Shown: piece after piece, positions 1-7,715 of the stretch | Layout: the number at the start of each line of letters is the position of its first letter | Numbering within the stretch: the first letter of the stretch is position 1 | From: a virus | Strand: one strand, 5' to 3' | Virus record (IMG/VR): IMGVR_UViG_3300025322_000534 | Location: 1 to 26,089 of that record | Length of the DNA stretch: 26,089 nucleotides | Position numbers and translations under genes: made by a program | The notes under the pieces: model-generated | The model's database searches: none | The model's input: only the letters and a program-made list of their open reading frames with translations | What the model was told of the DNA's origin: nothing

Positions 1-2717
1 CGGAACTCTTCCATGTTGATCTTCTTCTCTCCCTTGAAGTTACGATCTAAGACTCTTTGGATGATCTCTCTCTCAACTTGTTTGAGTGGAAGGGCTGTAG
101 ATTTACTAAGATTGAAGAGATATTCATAGCCGGCGGTTGTCTTTCCCCTAACATCAATGTTCTCTAAGAACTTAGAGGTTATCTTGTAGGTAGGACTCAC
201 CATTAGTTCAGAAGAAGCATCGTTGACTCTAAGCTTAACTCCCTTGCTATCAATGTAGTTCTCGAAGGCTTTATCAGTAACTATTACTGTTTTCTTCGTG
301 ACTTGGCTTCTCTTAGGGCTTCTACTAACAGCCTTTTTAGGTTTTTCTTTGGCTTTTGCTTTTTCATTAGCACTCCTTATATTTTGTCTGATAATACTTG
401 TGTCTGTGCCAGCGCGAGAGTCTATCTCGTCTAAGATCGCATCGTAGAGGGCTTGCTTCTTAGGTTGACTGTTTGGGGGATAGACTATGTTATCTGGATC
501 TTTGAGTCCATCCATTACACTATTGAATAGATCGGTACTTCTTAGTTCTTCTGGCACGAATGAAGGGAAGGTAGAGGAGATTGATCCGGAGAACTCACCA
601 TCTTCATCAAAGAGTCTTTGACCTGGCTCTGCTACTTCCACTTCCATCATGGTTTCATACCAAGCGTTACCCATAGCTTCTTTGTCTTTAGCTTTGGTAG
701 TTGAGTAAGTGTCTTGTAGTTCTTTAGTTGATTTCTCGATGGTAGGAAGCTTGGTGGCAATTTTTACCTCTGGAGTGGTGATCTTAGTCGGAACCTTAAC
801 ACCTTGGGATGAGTATTGGTTATATGTCTCTGCAAACTTGTCAAATACTTCCGTAGCTTTATTTGCTTGATTTTCCCCTACATTGTCCAAGTAAACATAG
901 GTTAGGATTTGACCAGATCCCTTTGGAGCTTCTCTTTTTAGTATCTTTAGTCCTGATGATTCGGCCGATTGGATAAGTTTTTGAGAAACAGGCTTTTCAT
1001 AGACAATGGCCCAAGAAGGATCAATTCCTATGTAATCCTTGGTGAAAGCAGAGTGAAAACCACTGCTTGCACTCCCCTCTCCATTGGTGGCATCAACAGC
1101 ATTGGCTACCGGCACTTCAATCTCTGCTCCACTCACTGATAATAATCTAGTTGTGGGAGTATCGACCAATCCACCCCCTGCAACATTCTTGGTCTTAGCG
1201 GTTGGTTTCTCTACTTGTTTGGTCTCTACCTTGGTAGTTGTTTCGGGTTGCTTTACTTCTGGTTCGGTTAGATCTATCTTTGTGAATTTAGGAGCTTCCT
1301 CTTCTATAACTACATTGTTTCCTGCTACCTTGGCCTCAAGAGCCTGTTGAATTAGGATTTTACCTTCCTCAGTGTCTTGAATTGGAGAGTTTACAACCTT
1401 ATCTAATACTTCTTGTGGCGTGTATTCTCCAGGATCTATGGTAACGCTTGCGATACCACCTGATCCAAACCCTCCCACGAATGACTCTAATAAGTTATCC
1501 CATAAGTTTCGATTTTCATCATAGTTTGTAGCAATAACATTCGCCCATAGTTCCTGTAAAATTTCCGTAGATCCCTCTAATGTTCCATTCTTGGTAAACT
1601 TAACTGCAAAATCCTTTGCCTTTTTAAGAATATCTTTACTAATAGACTTGCTTATTTGTTCTATTGATTCTTTAGCAATCTTCTTTTTATCAAATAGTTT
1701 CGAGGGGAAGATCTGTTCTAAAATAGCATTTACAAGGCCAACAGTAACACCATACTTTGTAGCATCTTCATTAGATTTACCTGCCTCTAGCGCCTCTTTA
1801 TATGGAGATCCTGCTTCCATAGAGAAAGCTACAACAGCACCTCCTGGTAATCCTGCTACAAATGTTGCTCCAATAGTGGCTATTAAGAATGGTGCTGATC
1901 CGGCAACTAATCTAGCAACCTTTTTAGCACTCCACTTAGCTCCCTCTTCCTCTCTCCATTCTGGATTAGAAGCTAGAACCTTTTCTGCTTCCTTTTGTAT
2001 TTTTTGTCCAGCCTTAGTAACACTTATTAGTTGGTTAAAATTACCAATCATTTCTATGGTTGCACCAAAGCCAGAGACCATCCCGACCGTACTCTCCTTG
2101 ATAGATTCAATGATGCTTCCAAAGACTCCAGGCTCTTTATATCCAGGTTTAATATCTCTAGACTTTGAGATAACTTCTTCCTGTATATTTTTACGCCTTT
2201 CTGACATAGCCTCGGGGGAGTAAAAGTCTGAAATTTTCTTCTTAGTTCCTTCTGATATGGATGCCGAAGTAGTTTCTTTAGTTCCCAAATCAAAACTTCC
2301 TATATCCTCTTGTTTATTCTGAGTTGGTGGGGAAACACTTACTGTATTACCGCTTGGAAGTTTAGTTTTAACTACCTTAGGTGTTGTTACTTTTGCCGAA
2401 GTTGTTTGTTGAGTTCCAAAGTCAAAGTCTAATCCCAAATCTATCCCCGGCTGTGTTTGTTTTTGGACCGAGACAGGATTAGAGACTTTTGCCTTAACAT
2501 CACTCTTAGTAATAGATTCACCAACCTTTTTGAAGAATGATCCAACTACATTAGTCTTGGGACTTGAGACTACTTGTGTCTTTGCTTTTGAAGGAAAGAA
2601 GGTGCTAGTTAAATTATTAGTATTCCTAGATGTGTTAGAAGTAGCAGAAGTACCACCAGAGTTACTTGTTCTGTTATTTGTTGTTTTGCTTGGGTAAAAG
2701 GTATCTACTAGGGACAT
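1..2717 (-). CDS. Very large virion/polyvalent-type protein, N-terminal 905 codons (partial)
   Basis: An uninterrupted frame runs from an ATG at 2717 off the left edge of the window, giving at least 905 residues. The ATG overlaps the stop of the upstream gene by one base (TAATG), so translation is probably coupled. The first ~180 residues are Ser/Thr/Asn-rich and low in complexity. Around residues 262-330 comes a hydrophobic, Gly/Ala-rich segment (AGSAPFLIATIGATFVAG) followed by EAGSPYKEALEAG, a layout known from phage ejection and polyvalent proteins that enter membranes. The last ~50 visible residues contain a pattern like LKQVEREIIQRVLD-(x)n-INMEEF, which I associate with large phage polyvalent proteins. 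A Lys-rich linker (KAKAKEKPKKAVSRSPKR) lies near residues 790-810. The family was not confirmed; an internal virion or DNA-ejection role is inference. The C-terminus and any enzymatic domain lie outside the window. Confidence 0.8.
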   Translation of the reverse strand, partial: MSLVDTFYPSKTTNNRTSNSGGTSATSNTSRNTNNLTSTFFPSKAKTQVVSSPKTNVVGSFFKKVGESITKSDVKAKVSNPVSVQKQTQPGIDLGLDFDFGTQQTTSAKVTTPKVVKTKLPSGNTVSVSPPTQNKQEDIGSFDLGTKETTSASISEGTKKKISDFYSPEAMSERRKNIQEEVISKSRDIKPGYKEPGVFGSIIESIKESTVGMVSGFGATIEMIGNFNQLISVTKAGQKIQKEAEKVLASNPEWREEEGAKWSAKKVARLVAGSAPFLIATIGATFVAGLPGGAVVAFSMEAGSPYKEALEAGKSNEDATKYGVTVGLVNAILEQIFPSKLFDKKKIAKESIEQISKSISKDILKKAKDFAVKFTKNGTLEGSTEILQELWANVIATNYDENRNLWDNLLESFVGGFGSGGIASVTIDPGEYTPQEVLDKVVNSPIQDTEEGKILIQQALEAKVAGNNVVIEEEAPKFTKIDLTEPEVKQPETTTKVETKQVEKPTAKTKNVAGGGLVDTPTTRLLSVSGAEIEVPVANAVDATNGEGSASSGFHSAFTKDYIGIDPSWAIVYEKPVSQKLIQSAESSGLKILKREAPKGSGQILTYVYLDNVGENQANKATEVFDKFAETYNQYSSQGVKVPTKITTPEVKIATKLPTIEKSTKELQDTYSTTKAKDKEAMGNAWYETMMEVEVAEPGQRLFDEDGEFSGSISSTFPSFVPEELRSTDLFNSVMDGLKDPDNIVYPPNSQPKKQALYDAILDEIDSRAGTDTSIIRQNIRSANEKAKAKEKPKKAVSRSPKRSQVTKKTVIVTDKAFENYIDSKGVKLRVNDASSELMVSPTYKITSKFLENIDVRGKTTAGYEYLFNLSKSTALPLKQVEREIIQRVLDRNFKGEKKINMEEF

Positions 2718-3976
2718 TATTCCCCCCTAGCGGTCAGATAAAGATCGTTTATCTCTGCCGGATCTTCTCCTGGAGTTGTCATTCCTGCCGAGGCATATGC
2801 TCGATAAATTTCATCCAGAGATAACAGTCTGGCGTATTTAACTACTAATTGTGGAAAGATTCCTCTCCAGTTCCCACTTTCATCTGAATATGCTTGTGTT
2901 TTTGGAACATCCTCGACAAAAGATTTCTGATAATCTTTAGTTGCCATACCACCAGCTCCACCCTGGGCGTTTCCAATTGTTCCTAGACTCTTTTGGCTGA
3001 TTACATTCCCGGTCTTGGGATCAATAACACTTACTGTTACTTCACCGGAATCGTTAGTTGAGGTGATAACCTGAGTTTCTTGATTCTTCTTCTTCTGAGC
3101 GTTGATAGCTGAGTAGATCATATCGCTTGATATACCAGTCATTTGTGTTAGTTGAGCGATCGTATCTCCGCCGACATTATCAAGAGCGCCGGCCGAGAGT
3201 AATGTGTTAAACCTATCAAGCGAATCTTTGGCCATCTGAGAGTTAATATCGAATTGTTTGGTTTGAAGGTTGAGTTGCATCTCTACATCTGCGCGTTTGA
3301 CTGCGATCTCATCTCTTTCATTCTTAGTACGATCGGCGTGTAATTGTTCTAGTTTGGCGACTCTACCAACTCTGGTAGCTTCTGAGAGATAGGGATTGTC
3401 GTTAATCTTTCCCTTGGCTTCGGTAAAGGCCTTTTCTTTCTCTGCAAGACCCTGTTCTAGCTCTGTGATTCCTGAACTCTCAAAAAGACTCTTGTATATT
3501 TCTGGTAAATTGAATGATGTGTTTGTAGGAGCCATTCCTGACAAACCAGAAGTACCTGTAGTTCCTGCTGTTCCTGCGTTATTTGAAGCTGTTGCGGTCC
3601 CTTGTTGATTTGCTTGCTGTTGAATGTAGGCCCAATTATCGGGATTAGTTTGTTGTACTACCTCTTTACTAACTGCTTGACCTGCTCCCTGTTGATTACT
3701 TGCGGGATGAATTACTCCAGGAGCGCTGAGAGTTCCATTCCAATACTGTCTTCCTGCATACCATCCACCAGTTTGGAATCCACCAGCCGGAGGGTTTATC
3801 CCTAGTTGTGTAGGATTGTATGTGTTAGCTGTTGGTTGAGGAGTTCCACCACCACCAGAGTTTCCTCCACCAAATTGATCAAGGCGATATTTTCCACCAA
3901 TACTAGAAACAGTATCAGGGTTGTGTCCTATTGCTCTTATTTCCTCGCCTGTGTACATTCCATTTGCATCTGGCAT
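2717..3976 (-). CDS. Coiled-coil virion protein with Gly/Pro-rich N-terminus, unknown function
   Basis: A 419-residue protein. Residues 1-145 are rich in Gly, Pro, Gln, Asn and Thr and probably disordered. Residues ~160-260 form a charged helical region (EQGLAEKEKAFTEAKGK, RVGRVAKLEQLHADRTKNER) likely to be coiled coil. A Gly-rich, beta-type stretch and a short helical C-terminus follow. It starts two bases after the stop of the putative adaptor gene and its stop overlaps the next ATG, so it sits in a tight unit with the adaptor and the giant ejection-type protein. Helical Gln/Ala-rich proteins at this place in short-tailed phages are often internal virion proteins. That assignment is by position and composition only; I recognise no named family. 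Confidence 0.75.
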   Translation of the reverse strand: MPDANGMYTGEEIRAIGHNPDTVSSIGGKYRLDQFGGGNSGGGGTPQPTANTYNPTQLGINPPAGGFQTGGWYAGRQYWNGTLSAPGVIHPASNQQGAGQAVSKEVVQQTNPDNWAYIQQQANQQGTATASNNAGTAGTTGTSGLSGMAPTNTSFNLPEIYKSLFESSGITELEQGLAEKEKAFTEAKGKINDNPYLSEATRVGRVAKLEQLHADRTKNERDEIAVKRADVEMQLNLQTKQFDINSQMAKDSLDRFNTLLSAGALDNVGGDTIAQLTQMTGISSDMIYSAINAQKKKNQETQVITSTNDSGEVTVSVIDPKTGNVISQKSLGTIGNAQGGAGGMATKDYQKSFVEDVPKTQAYSDESGNWRGIFPQLVVKYARLLSLDEIYRAYASAGMTTPGEDPAEINDLYLTARGE

Positions 3977-3978
3977 AT

Positions 3979-4704
3979 TTAACCTATACTTCTAGTGTTG
4001 GTAAAGTTTCCGGTAACTTGTGTGGCTTCAGAATCGTTGTAGAAGTCTGGTACATCAAAAAATGGTAGATTCTTCTCATACTTAGACTGTTCTTTCTTTA
4101 GGTTGGCCCAAGCGATCGCGACAATCTGTTTAGCTTCGTCAGAGTACATCCCACCCTTACCTTCATCGGTCCCTTTCTTCTTAAGAATAGCAGAAGCTTC
4201 TAGTGCTAGTGCCTCGTTACATTCCGGGAGAGATCCTGTAAATATTGTTTCGTCAGTATCTTCGGTAAGCTCTGTTACATTCTTCTGACCCCAGGCACAG
4301 ATTGTAAGTCCGGCTGAAGAGGGGGTGGGAGAGATAAAGAATCGTAGCCATTGGACAGCCCACTTTTTGTCGGTAGAATCGGGATAATCCAGTTTCCATT
4401 TGAGAAAGTCTGAGTAAACAAGGGGATTTCCATCGGGAGACTCGCCATATTGATCTCCATCGACTTCTAATCTCCATAGAGAATCGGGAGTCCAGACACT
4501 AGGAGCATCGTAGTATTGCTGATTAAGTTGAGTTGTGGAAGTCTTGGCATCTTCTAGTGCCGGCCATCTGAACATTCGTGAGAGTTTTATGTAGGCTCGG
4601 TTGATCGCTAGGTCGATTGTGGCCGGAGGATATAGTGAACTATTAGTTGAAACACTAAGATCTGATTGAACAGCACTGCGGATTTCTGATAATTGATCAA
4701 ACAT
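3979..4704 (-). CDS. Putative head-tail adaptor (neck/gatekeeper-like) protein
   Basis: A 241-residue protein. The N-terminus (INRAYIKLSRMFRWPALEDA) followed by a YYDAPSVWTPDSLWRLEVDG strand region and a PTPSSAGLTICAWG strand is the arrangement seen in phage neck proteins of the P22 gp4 / T7 gp11 adaptor type: an N-terminal helical part that lays out a long helix, then a beta insert, then helices (ECNEALALEASAILKKKG). Length is typical of such adaptors. No good Shine-Dalgarno site precedes the ATG; the 84-base gap upstream contains a repeated 20-base motif. Two bases separate its stop from the next gene. The adaptor call is moderately supported and rests on pattern, not on a database match. 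Confidence 0.55.
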   Translation of the reverse strand: MFDQLSEIRSAVQSDLSVSTNSSLYPPATIDLAINRAYIKLSRMFRWPALEDAKTSTTQLNQQYYDAPSVWTPDSLWRLEVDGDQYGESPDGNPLVYSDFLKWKLDYPDSTDKKWAVQWLRFFISPTPSSAGLTICAWGQKNVTELTEDTDETIFTGSLPECNEALALEASAILKKKGTDEGKGGMYSDEAKQIVAIAWANLKKEQSKYEKNLPFFDVPDFYNDSEATQVTGNFTNTRSIG

Positions 4705-4720
4705 AATTAAAGTTTGACAG

Positions 4721-4740
4721 ATAAAACTATCTTATGGCAA
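4721..4740 (-). repeat. Intergenic 20-base repeat, copy A
   Basis: The plus-strand sequence ataaaactatcttatggcaa is identical to the copy at 12261-12280. It lies in the 84-base gap before the putative adaptor gene. Read on the transcribed strand it starts TTGCCA and contains AGATA-(4)-TATCT, a weak inverted repeat when the next base pairs are included. Function unknown; a promoter, processing site or protein-binding site are all possible. Confidence 0.7.
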
Positions 4741-4788
4741 TAGTATAGTTAGTACCACTTTCTCTCATTATGATATTGATTGATGTCC

Positions 4789-6039
4789 CTATGTAAGCGC
4801 GAGATTGTTCTTGTATATGAAGACTAGGAAGTCAAAGTTCCATAGACTGTTAGATATACCCTCAATCATGCCATAGACGATGACTTTTGTCGTCGTGATT
4901 TTGTAGTTTGCCGAGTATAGGATAGTGGCTCCCGCGCCGTAGAATGGACAGTACTCATAATTTCCAGCAGGTGATCCGATATAGACCCTTACAAAGACCT
5001 CGACGAATGGGTAGTAGCCGAGATTGTGGACATATTCTCCCGTGACTCCCACATCATCATTGACTCCATCAAGAACAATGTTTATCGACTGTTTGGAAAA
5101 GTACTTGAGAGTCCCCTTTGACGAATCAAAAATGAGATCGTATGGTTGATCAGTCGTCAAAACATTCTTCCCAGGTTTGGCAACACGAAGACCCATGAAT
5201 GGCGCAACAGGAGAAGGTGAGGGAGACAAAGAAGATGAGGGAGACCTGGAAGCAGAAGCCGATGGAGAGAGCGACGGCGAAGCGGACGGGGAAGGTGACA
5301 AAGAAGGAGATCTACTGAATGACGAAGAAGGGGAGAGAGATAGGGAAAGGGATGGCGAGGCGCTCTCACTTCCTGAAAGAGAAGGTGATCTGGAAGGGGA
5401 AGGGGATGGAGAGACTGATGGTGATCTTGACTCGCTTGCTGCTGCATAGACAATCGTCAAAAGAGGAGCACTTCCAGCAGAACCGAAGTAATACTTGTAG
5501 TCATAGTAGTACTCTGGAGTTGTGCCGTCATCATAGAGATAGATCCCGATCGTGTTTCCAGAAGACCATCCTCCTCGATTGACTATCTCTTGAATGATGT
5601 CTTTGAGATCTGGTGTGTCTCTGGTTGTGCCACTTGAGGGAGTGAATGTGGCGTCCCAGTCTACAACTGCCGTTGTCTGTGTTCTGGTTCGGCAGGTAGA
5701 GAGTGGACTTGCAACAAAGTCTCCTGTGTTGTCCTCATCAACTCCGATCAACCTGTAGTGAATGGTAGTTGGGTTGAATGGAGAAGAGTTGTCTGTGAAG
5801 GTGATCTTTGCCGAAGTGATTGTGGCTCCCTGTGGGATTGTGATCGACTTGAAAAGGAGACTTAGGTTCCTGACTCCGCCATACCACTCTGATCCACTTT
5901 GCCACTCATCAAATACTCCGATCTGACCACCATCTCCATAGGTGAATGATTCGGCAAGCCAGGTAGGAGACCAGTGAGAATTGTACTTGTCGCTGATTGT
6001 CTCTGTGTTGGCGCCTATCCTTTTTGTGAATGTTGCCAT
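4789..6039 (-). CDS. Virion surface protein: DNRLRE-like N-domain, Ser/Pro linker, paralogous C-domain
   Basis: A 416-residue protein in three parts. Residues ~1-198 form a beta-rich module (LLFKSITIPQGATITSAKIT, later LKDIIQEIVNRGGW, ending LLTIVYAA) that resembles DNRLRE/CBM96-type carbohydrate-binding domains of surface proteins. Residues 202-277 are a Ser/Pro linker with Ser at nearly every second place. Residues 282-416 carry a domain shared with the next two upstream genes, marked by VAKPGKNVLTTDQPYDLIF and VHNLGYYPFVEVFV. The start directly follows the stop of the 6041-6454 gene. A tail-associated or head-decorating surface protein that binds glycans is the best reading; the exact virion position is unknown. 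The linker is encoded by a strongly purine/pyrimidine-biased tract. Confidence 0.8.
   Translation of the reverse strand: MATFTKRIGANTETISDKYNSHWSPTWLAESFTYGDGGQIGVFDEWQSGSEWYGGVRNLSLLFKSITIPQGATITSAKITFTDNSSPFNPTTIHYRLIGVDEDNTGDFVASPLSTCRTRTQTTAVVDWDATFTPSSGTTRDTPDLKDIIQEIVNRGGWSSGNTIGIYLYDDGTTPEYYYDYKYYFGSAGSAPLLTIVYAAASESRSPSVSPSPSPSRSPSLSGSESASPSLSLSLSPSSSFSRSPSLSPSPSASPSLSPSASASRSPSSSLSPSPSPVAPFMGLRVAKPGKNVLTTDQPYDLIFDSSKGTLKYFSKQSINIVLDGVNDDVGVTGEYVHNLGYYPFVEVFVRVYIGSPAGNYEYCPFYGAGATILYSANYKITTTKVIVYGMIEGISNSLWNFDFLVFIYKNNLALT
5209..5436 (-). repeat. Ser/Pro linker-coding low-complexity tract
   Basis: Codes for residues 202-277 of the 4789-6039 protein, a run of SPS, SRS, SLS units with Ser in alternate positions. 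The plus strand is mostly G and A here. The same kind of tract occurs in three other structural genes of the window. Confidence 0.9.
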
Positions 6040-6040
6040 A

Positions 6041-6454
6041 TTATGCCTCTATCTTCTCAAGTACGAAGTATCTGATCGAAACATCAACAGTAGTCCCCTT
6101 TGCGTTGCTAAAGTTGAAGGTGAGGTTGGTAGCATCAGACTGGACATAGTTGAATGTTACATCACCCGTGAATCCGAGTTTCACTCCAAAAAGCTCGACA
6201 TCATATCCGTTTGGAGCAAACACTTGGGCGACTCCGCTTCTTTTGGCGAAGGCTGCAACTACTGGGATGAAGGGAAGGTTGTGAGCCTGATCGAATGACT
6301 GATTGTTGGTTGAGGCTGCAAGGGTCACACTCTTTGTCCCTTCGGCGATGATCTTGAAGGTGTTGTACGAGCTGTGGAAGATGAAGTCGTTTGGATCGGT
6401 GGCCGTTTCGACATTCTTCCCCTGCTTGGCGATTTTGACTACTTGTTGTGTCAT
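6041..6454 (-). CDS. Small virion protein, HNL(G/P)-domain paralogue 2
   Basis: A 137-residue all-beta-looking protein without signal peptide or membrane segment. It shares with its two neighbours a small domain: an N-terminal KQGKNVETATDPNDFIFHSS, a central AHNLPFIPVVAAFA, and a C-terminal DATNLTFNFSNA followed by a strand-rich end. Its ATG overlaps the stop of the upstream paralogue as ATGA, and one base separates its stop from the next gene, so the three are co-translated. The domain alone here makes up the whole protein, while in the downstream gene it is joined to a Ser/Pro linker and a carbohydrate-binding-like domain. Position among fibre and tail genes points to a virion surface component; function not recognised. 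Confidence 0.75.
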   Translation of the reverse strand: MTQQVVKIAKQGKNVETATDPNDFIFHSSYNTFKIIAEGTKSVTLAASTNNQSFDQAHNLPFIPVVAAFAKRSGVAQVFAPNGYDVELFGVKLGFTGDVTFNYVQSDATNLTFNFSNAKGTTVDVSIRYFVLEKIEA

Positions 6455-6810
6455 GTTATGTTGTCATAAAAGATATGGTATATGAAGTTTTTTGCGACTC
6501 CTGTTGCGTTTCGTAGTACAAGGTTTGTGGCGTTGACCTCGAACCAGTAGCCAGTTGAATCAATCGGAGTGCTGAACAACTTTCTCCACACTCCAGCCGA
6601 TACTTCTGCAAACACAAGGCAGAAGGGGACATACCCTAGATTGTGAGGAATGTCGGTCGTGCTTGTAACACTTGCTGCATTGACCTCTTTCTCTTTGATC
6701 AAGATATACTCCGTAGGATCATCGCTGTCTACATAGAGTGAAAAGTGGTTGGGGTCGGTGTCTGTCTCGGCATTGTAGCCAGGAAGCGCACACTTGAAAC
6801 ACATTCCCAT
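6451..6810 (-). CDS. Small virion protein, HNL(G/P)-domain paralogue 1
   Basis: A 119-residue protein and the most divergent of the three paralogues. Matching landmarks are ALPGYNAETDTDPNHFSLYV at the N-terminus, IPHNLGYVPFCLVFAE in the middle and VNATNLVLRNATG near the end. It begins one base after the stop of the 6812-7315 gene; a second ATG two codons later is an alternative start. Its stop overlaps the next ATG (ATGA). No named family is recognised. The invariant HNLGY-x-PF core suggests a compact beta fold kept under selection. Confidence 0.72.
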   Translation of the reverse strand: MGMCFKCALPGYNAETDTDPNHFSLYVDSDDPTEYILIKEKEVNAASVTSTTDIPHNLGYVPFCLVFAEVSAGVWRKLFSTPIDSTGYWFEVNATNLVLRNATGVAKNFIYHIFYDNIT

Positions 6811-6811
6811 T

Positions 6812-7315
6812 TTAGTTGTTCCCGATCAAGATTGAGGGAAGTCCATCATCGGCGTAGAAGAGCATCCTCTTTGTTTCGCCATCGATCACGATGTCCCCGT
6901 CTCCGACACGGACTGCCCCAGATATAAGCGAGCCAGCTTGAACTTCTCCAGCAAAAACAGCAGATCCATCTTCTGCTATGAGTGCAAAAGTGATGAGGCC
7001 ATTCTTGCTCTTGGCGGTGATTCCTTCTGGAGTGTGGACAACTTCACCACTCACCCCTGGAACATACTTTCCGATCCTGAATCCACCCGAATCAACAAGT
7101 TGGAACTCTCCAAGAACCTTCTTTGACTTGGTGTTGAGCATGGTTGAGAGTAACTCTACTGCGACTCTTTTGCTTGGGACTGTATTATTCTTGATTTCAT
7201 TTGGAGAAGAGACTCCACCACTTCCTGAGTTAGACACTCCATAAGCAGGAGCTTCTTGTCCTGGGAATGGAGATTCTTGGATCTCTTCTGGGTAGAATAT
7301 CTTTTCATTGCTCAT
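6812..7315 (-). CDS. Tail fibre/tip-like protein with phage tail C-terminal repeats
   Basis: I place the start at the ATG at 7315 (MSNEKIFYPEE), giving 167 residues. It has a GGAAAGG/AGGA site just upstream. A longer in-frame version beginning at 7474 would read through the homing endonuclease gene in another frame and is not credible. Residues 1-45 are a Pro/Gly/Ser-rich linker. The remainder (GGFRIGKYVPG, HTPEGITAKSKNGLITFAL, SAVFAGEVQAGSLISG, DIVIDGETKRMLFY, PSILIGN) follows the repeating beta pattern seen in C-terminal parts of phage tail-tip and fibre proteins. A structural role at the tail end is likely; receptor binding is inference. The first 11 bases overlap the endonuclease gene. 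Confidence 0.7.
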   Translation of the reverse strand: MSNEKIFYPEEIQESPFPGQEAPAYGVSNSGSGGVSSPNEIKNNTVPSKRVAVELLSTMLNTKSKKVLGEFQLVDSGGFRIGKYVPGVSGEVVHTPEGITAKSKNGLITFALIAEDGSAVFAGEVQAGSLISGAVRVGDGDIVIDGETKRMLFYADDGLPSILIGNN

Positions 7316-7715
7316 TCCTAATCCTTTCCATATCATATTTTTTATGACATGGTACGCATAATCTAACCCAGTCACTAATATCTCTTTTATATAGTTTAGA
7401 CTTATTAGCCCAATGTATCTTACATCTAAATAAGCCAGTCTCTCCACAGTCATCACATTTATCTGGTTTCCCAAATTCTCTTGAAATCCATGCGTGTATT
7501 CCTACATAGCTTATGTTGTCAGCTTTCCAGTTTGGATTTTTTATTCCCAGAAATCTTTTTCCAAAAAAATAGTTTTTATTTCCCTTTTGTGCTTTTCCTA
7601 TTTTTATCCTTGTTTCTTTTGACATTTTTCTACCAATCATCCAAGGAGCTCCAATCTTTTTGTGGGACTCACTCATTTTTTTCTTGGTTTCTTCTGATAT
7701 TTTATGTTTTGTCAT
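7305..7715 (-). CDS. HNH homing endonuclease with two NUMOD3 motifs
   Basis: A 136-residue free-standing homing endonuclease. Two NUMOD3-type DNA-binding motifs lie at the N-terminus (ISEETKKKMSESHKK at ~6-20 and MSKETRIKIGKAQKG at ~31-45). An HNH/zinc region follows with C87-x2-C90, the IHWANKS segment carrying H101, and C120-x2-C123-H124. This matches small phage HNH enzymes that nick or cut a target site and spread their own gene. The ATG overlaps the stop of the beta-propeller-like tail gene by one base and its end overlaps the next gene by 11 bases, so it was inserted neatly between two structural genes. It probably plays no part in virion assembly. Whether it is active cannot be judged; the key residues are present. 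Confidence 0.88.
   Translation of the reverse strand: MTKHKISEETKKKMSESHKKIGAPWMIGRKMSKETRIKIGKAQKGNKNYFFGKRFLGIKNPNWKADNISYVGIHAWISREFGKPDKCDDCGETGLFRCKIHWANKSKLYKRDISDWVRLCVPCHKKYDMERIRNEQ

Noticed and set aside
1591-2223. A 210-codon plus-strand frame
   Set aside because: Lies wholly antisense to the coherent giant protein frame, which has protein-like domains and runs unbroken from 2717 to 1.
7316-7474. N-terminal extension of the tail-tip-like protein by 53 codons
   Set aside because: It reads through the HNH endonuclease gene in another frame and shows no tail-protein pattern; the ATG at 7315 has its own ribosome site.
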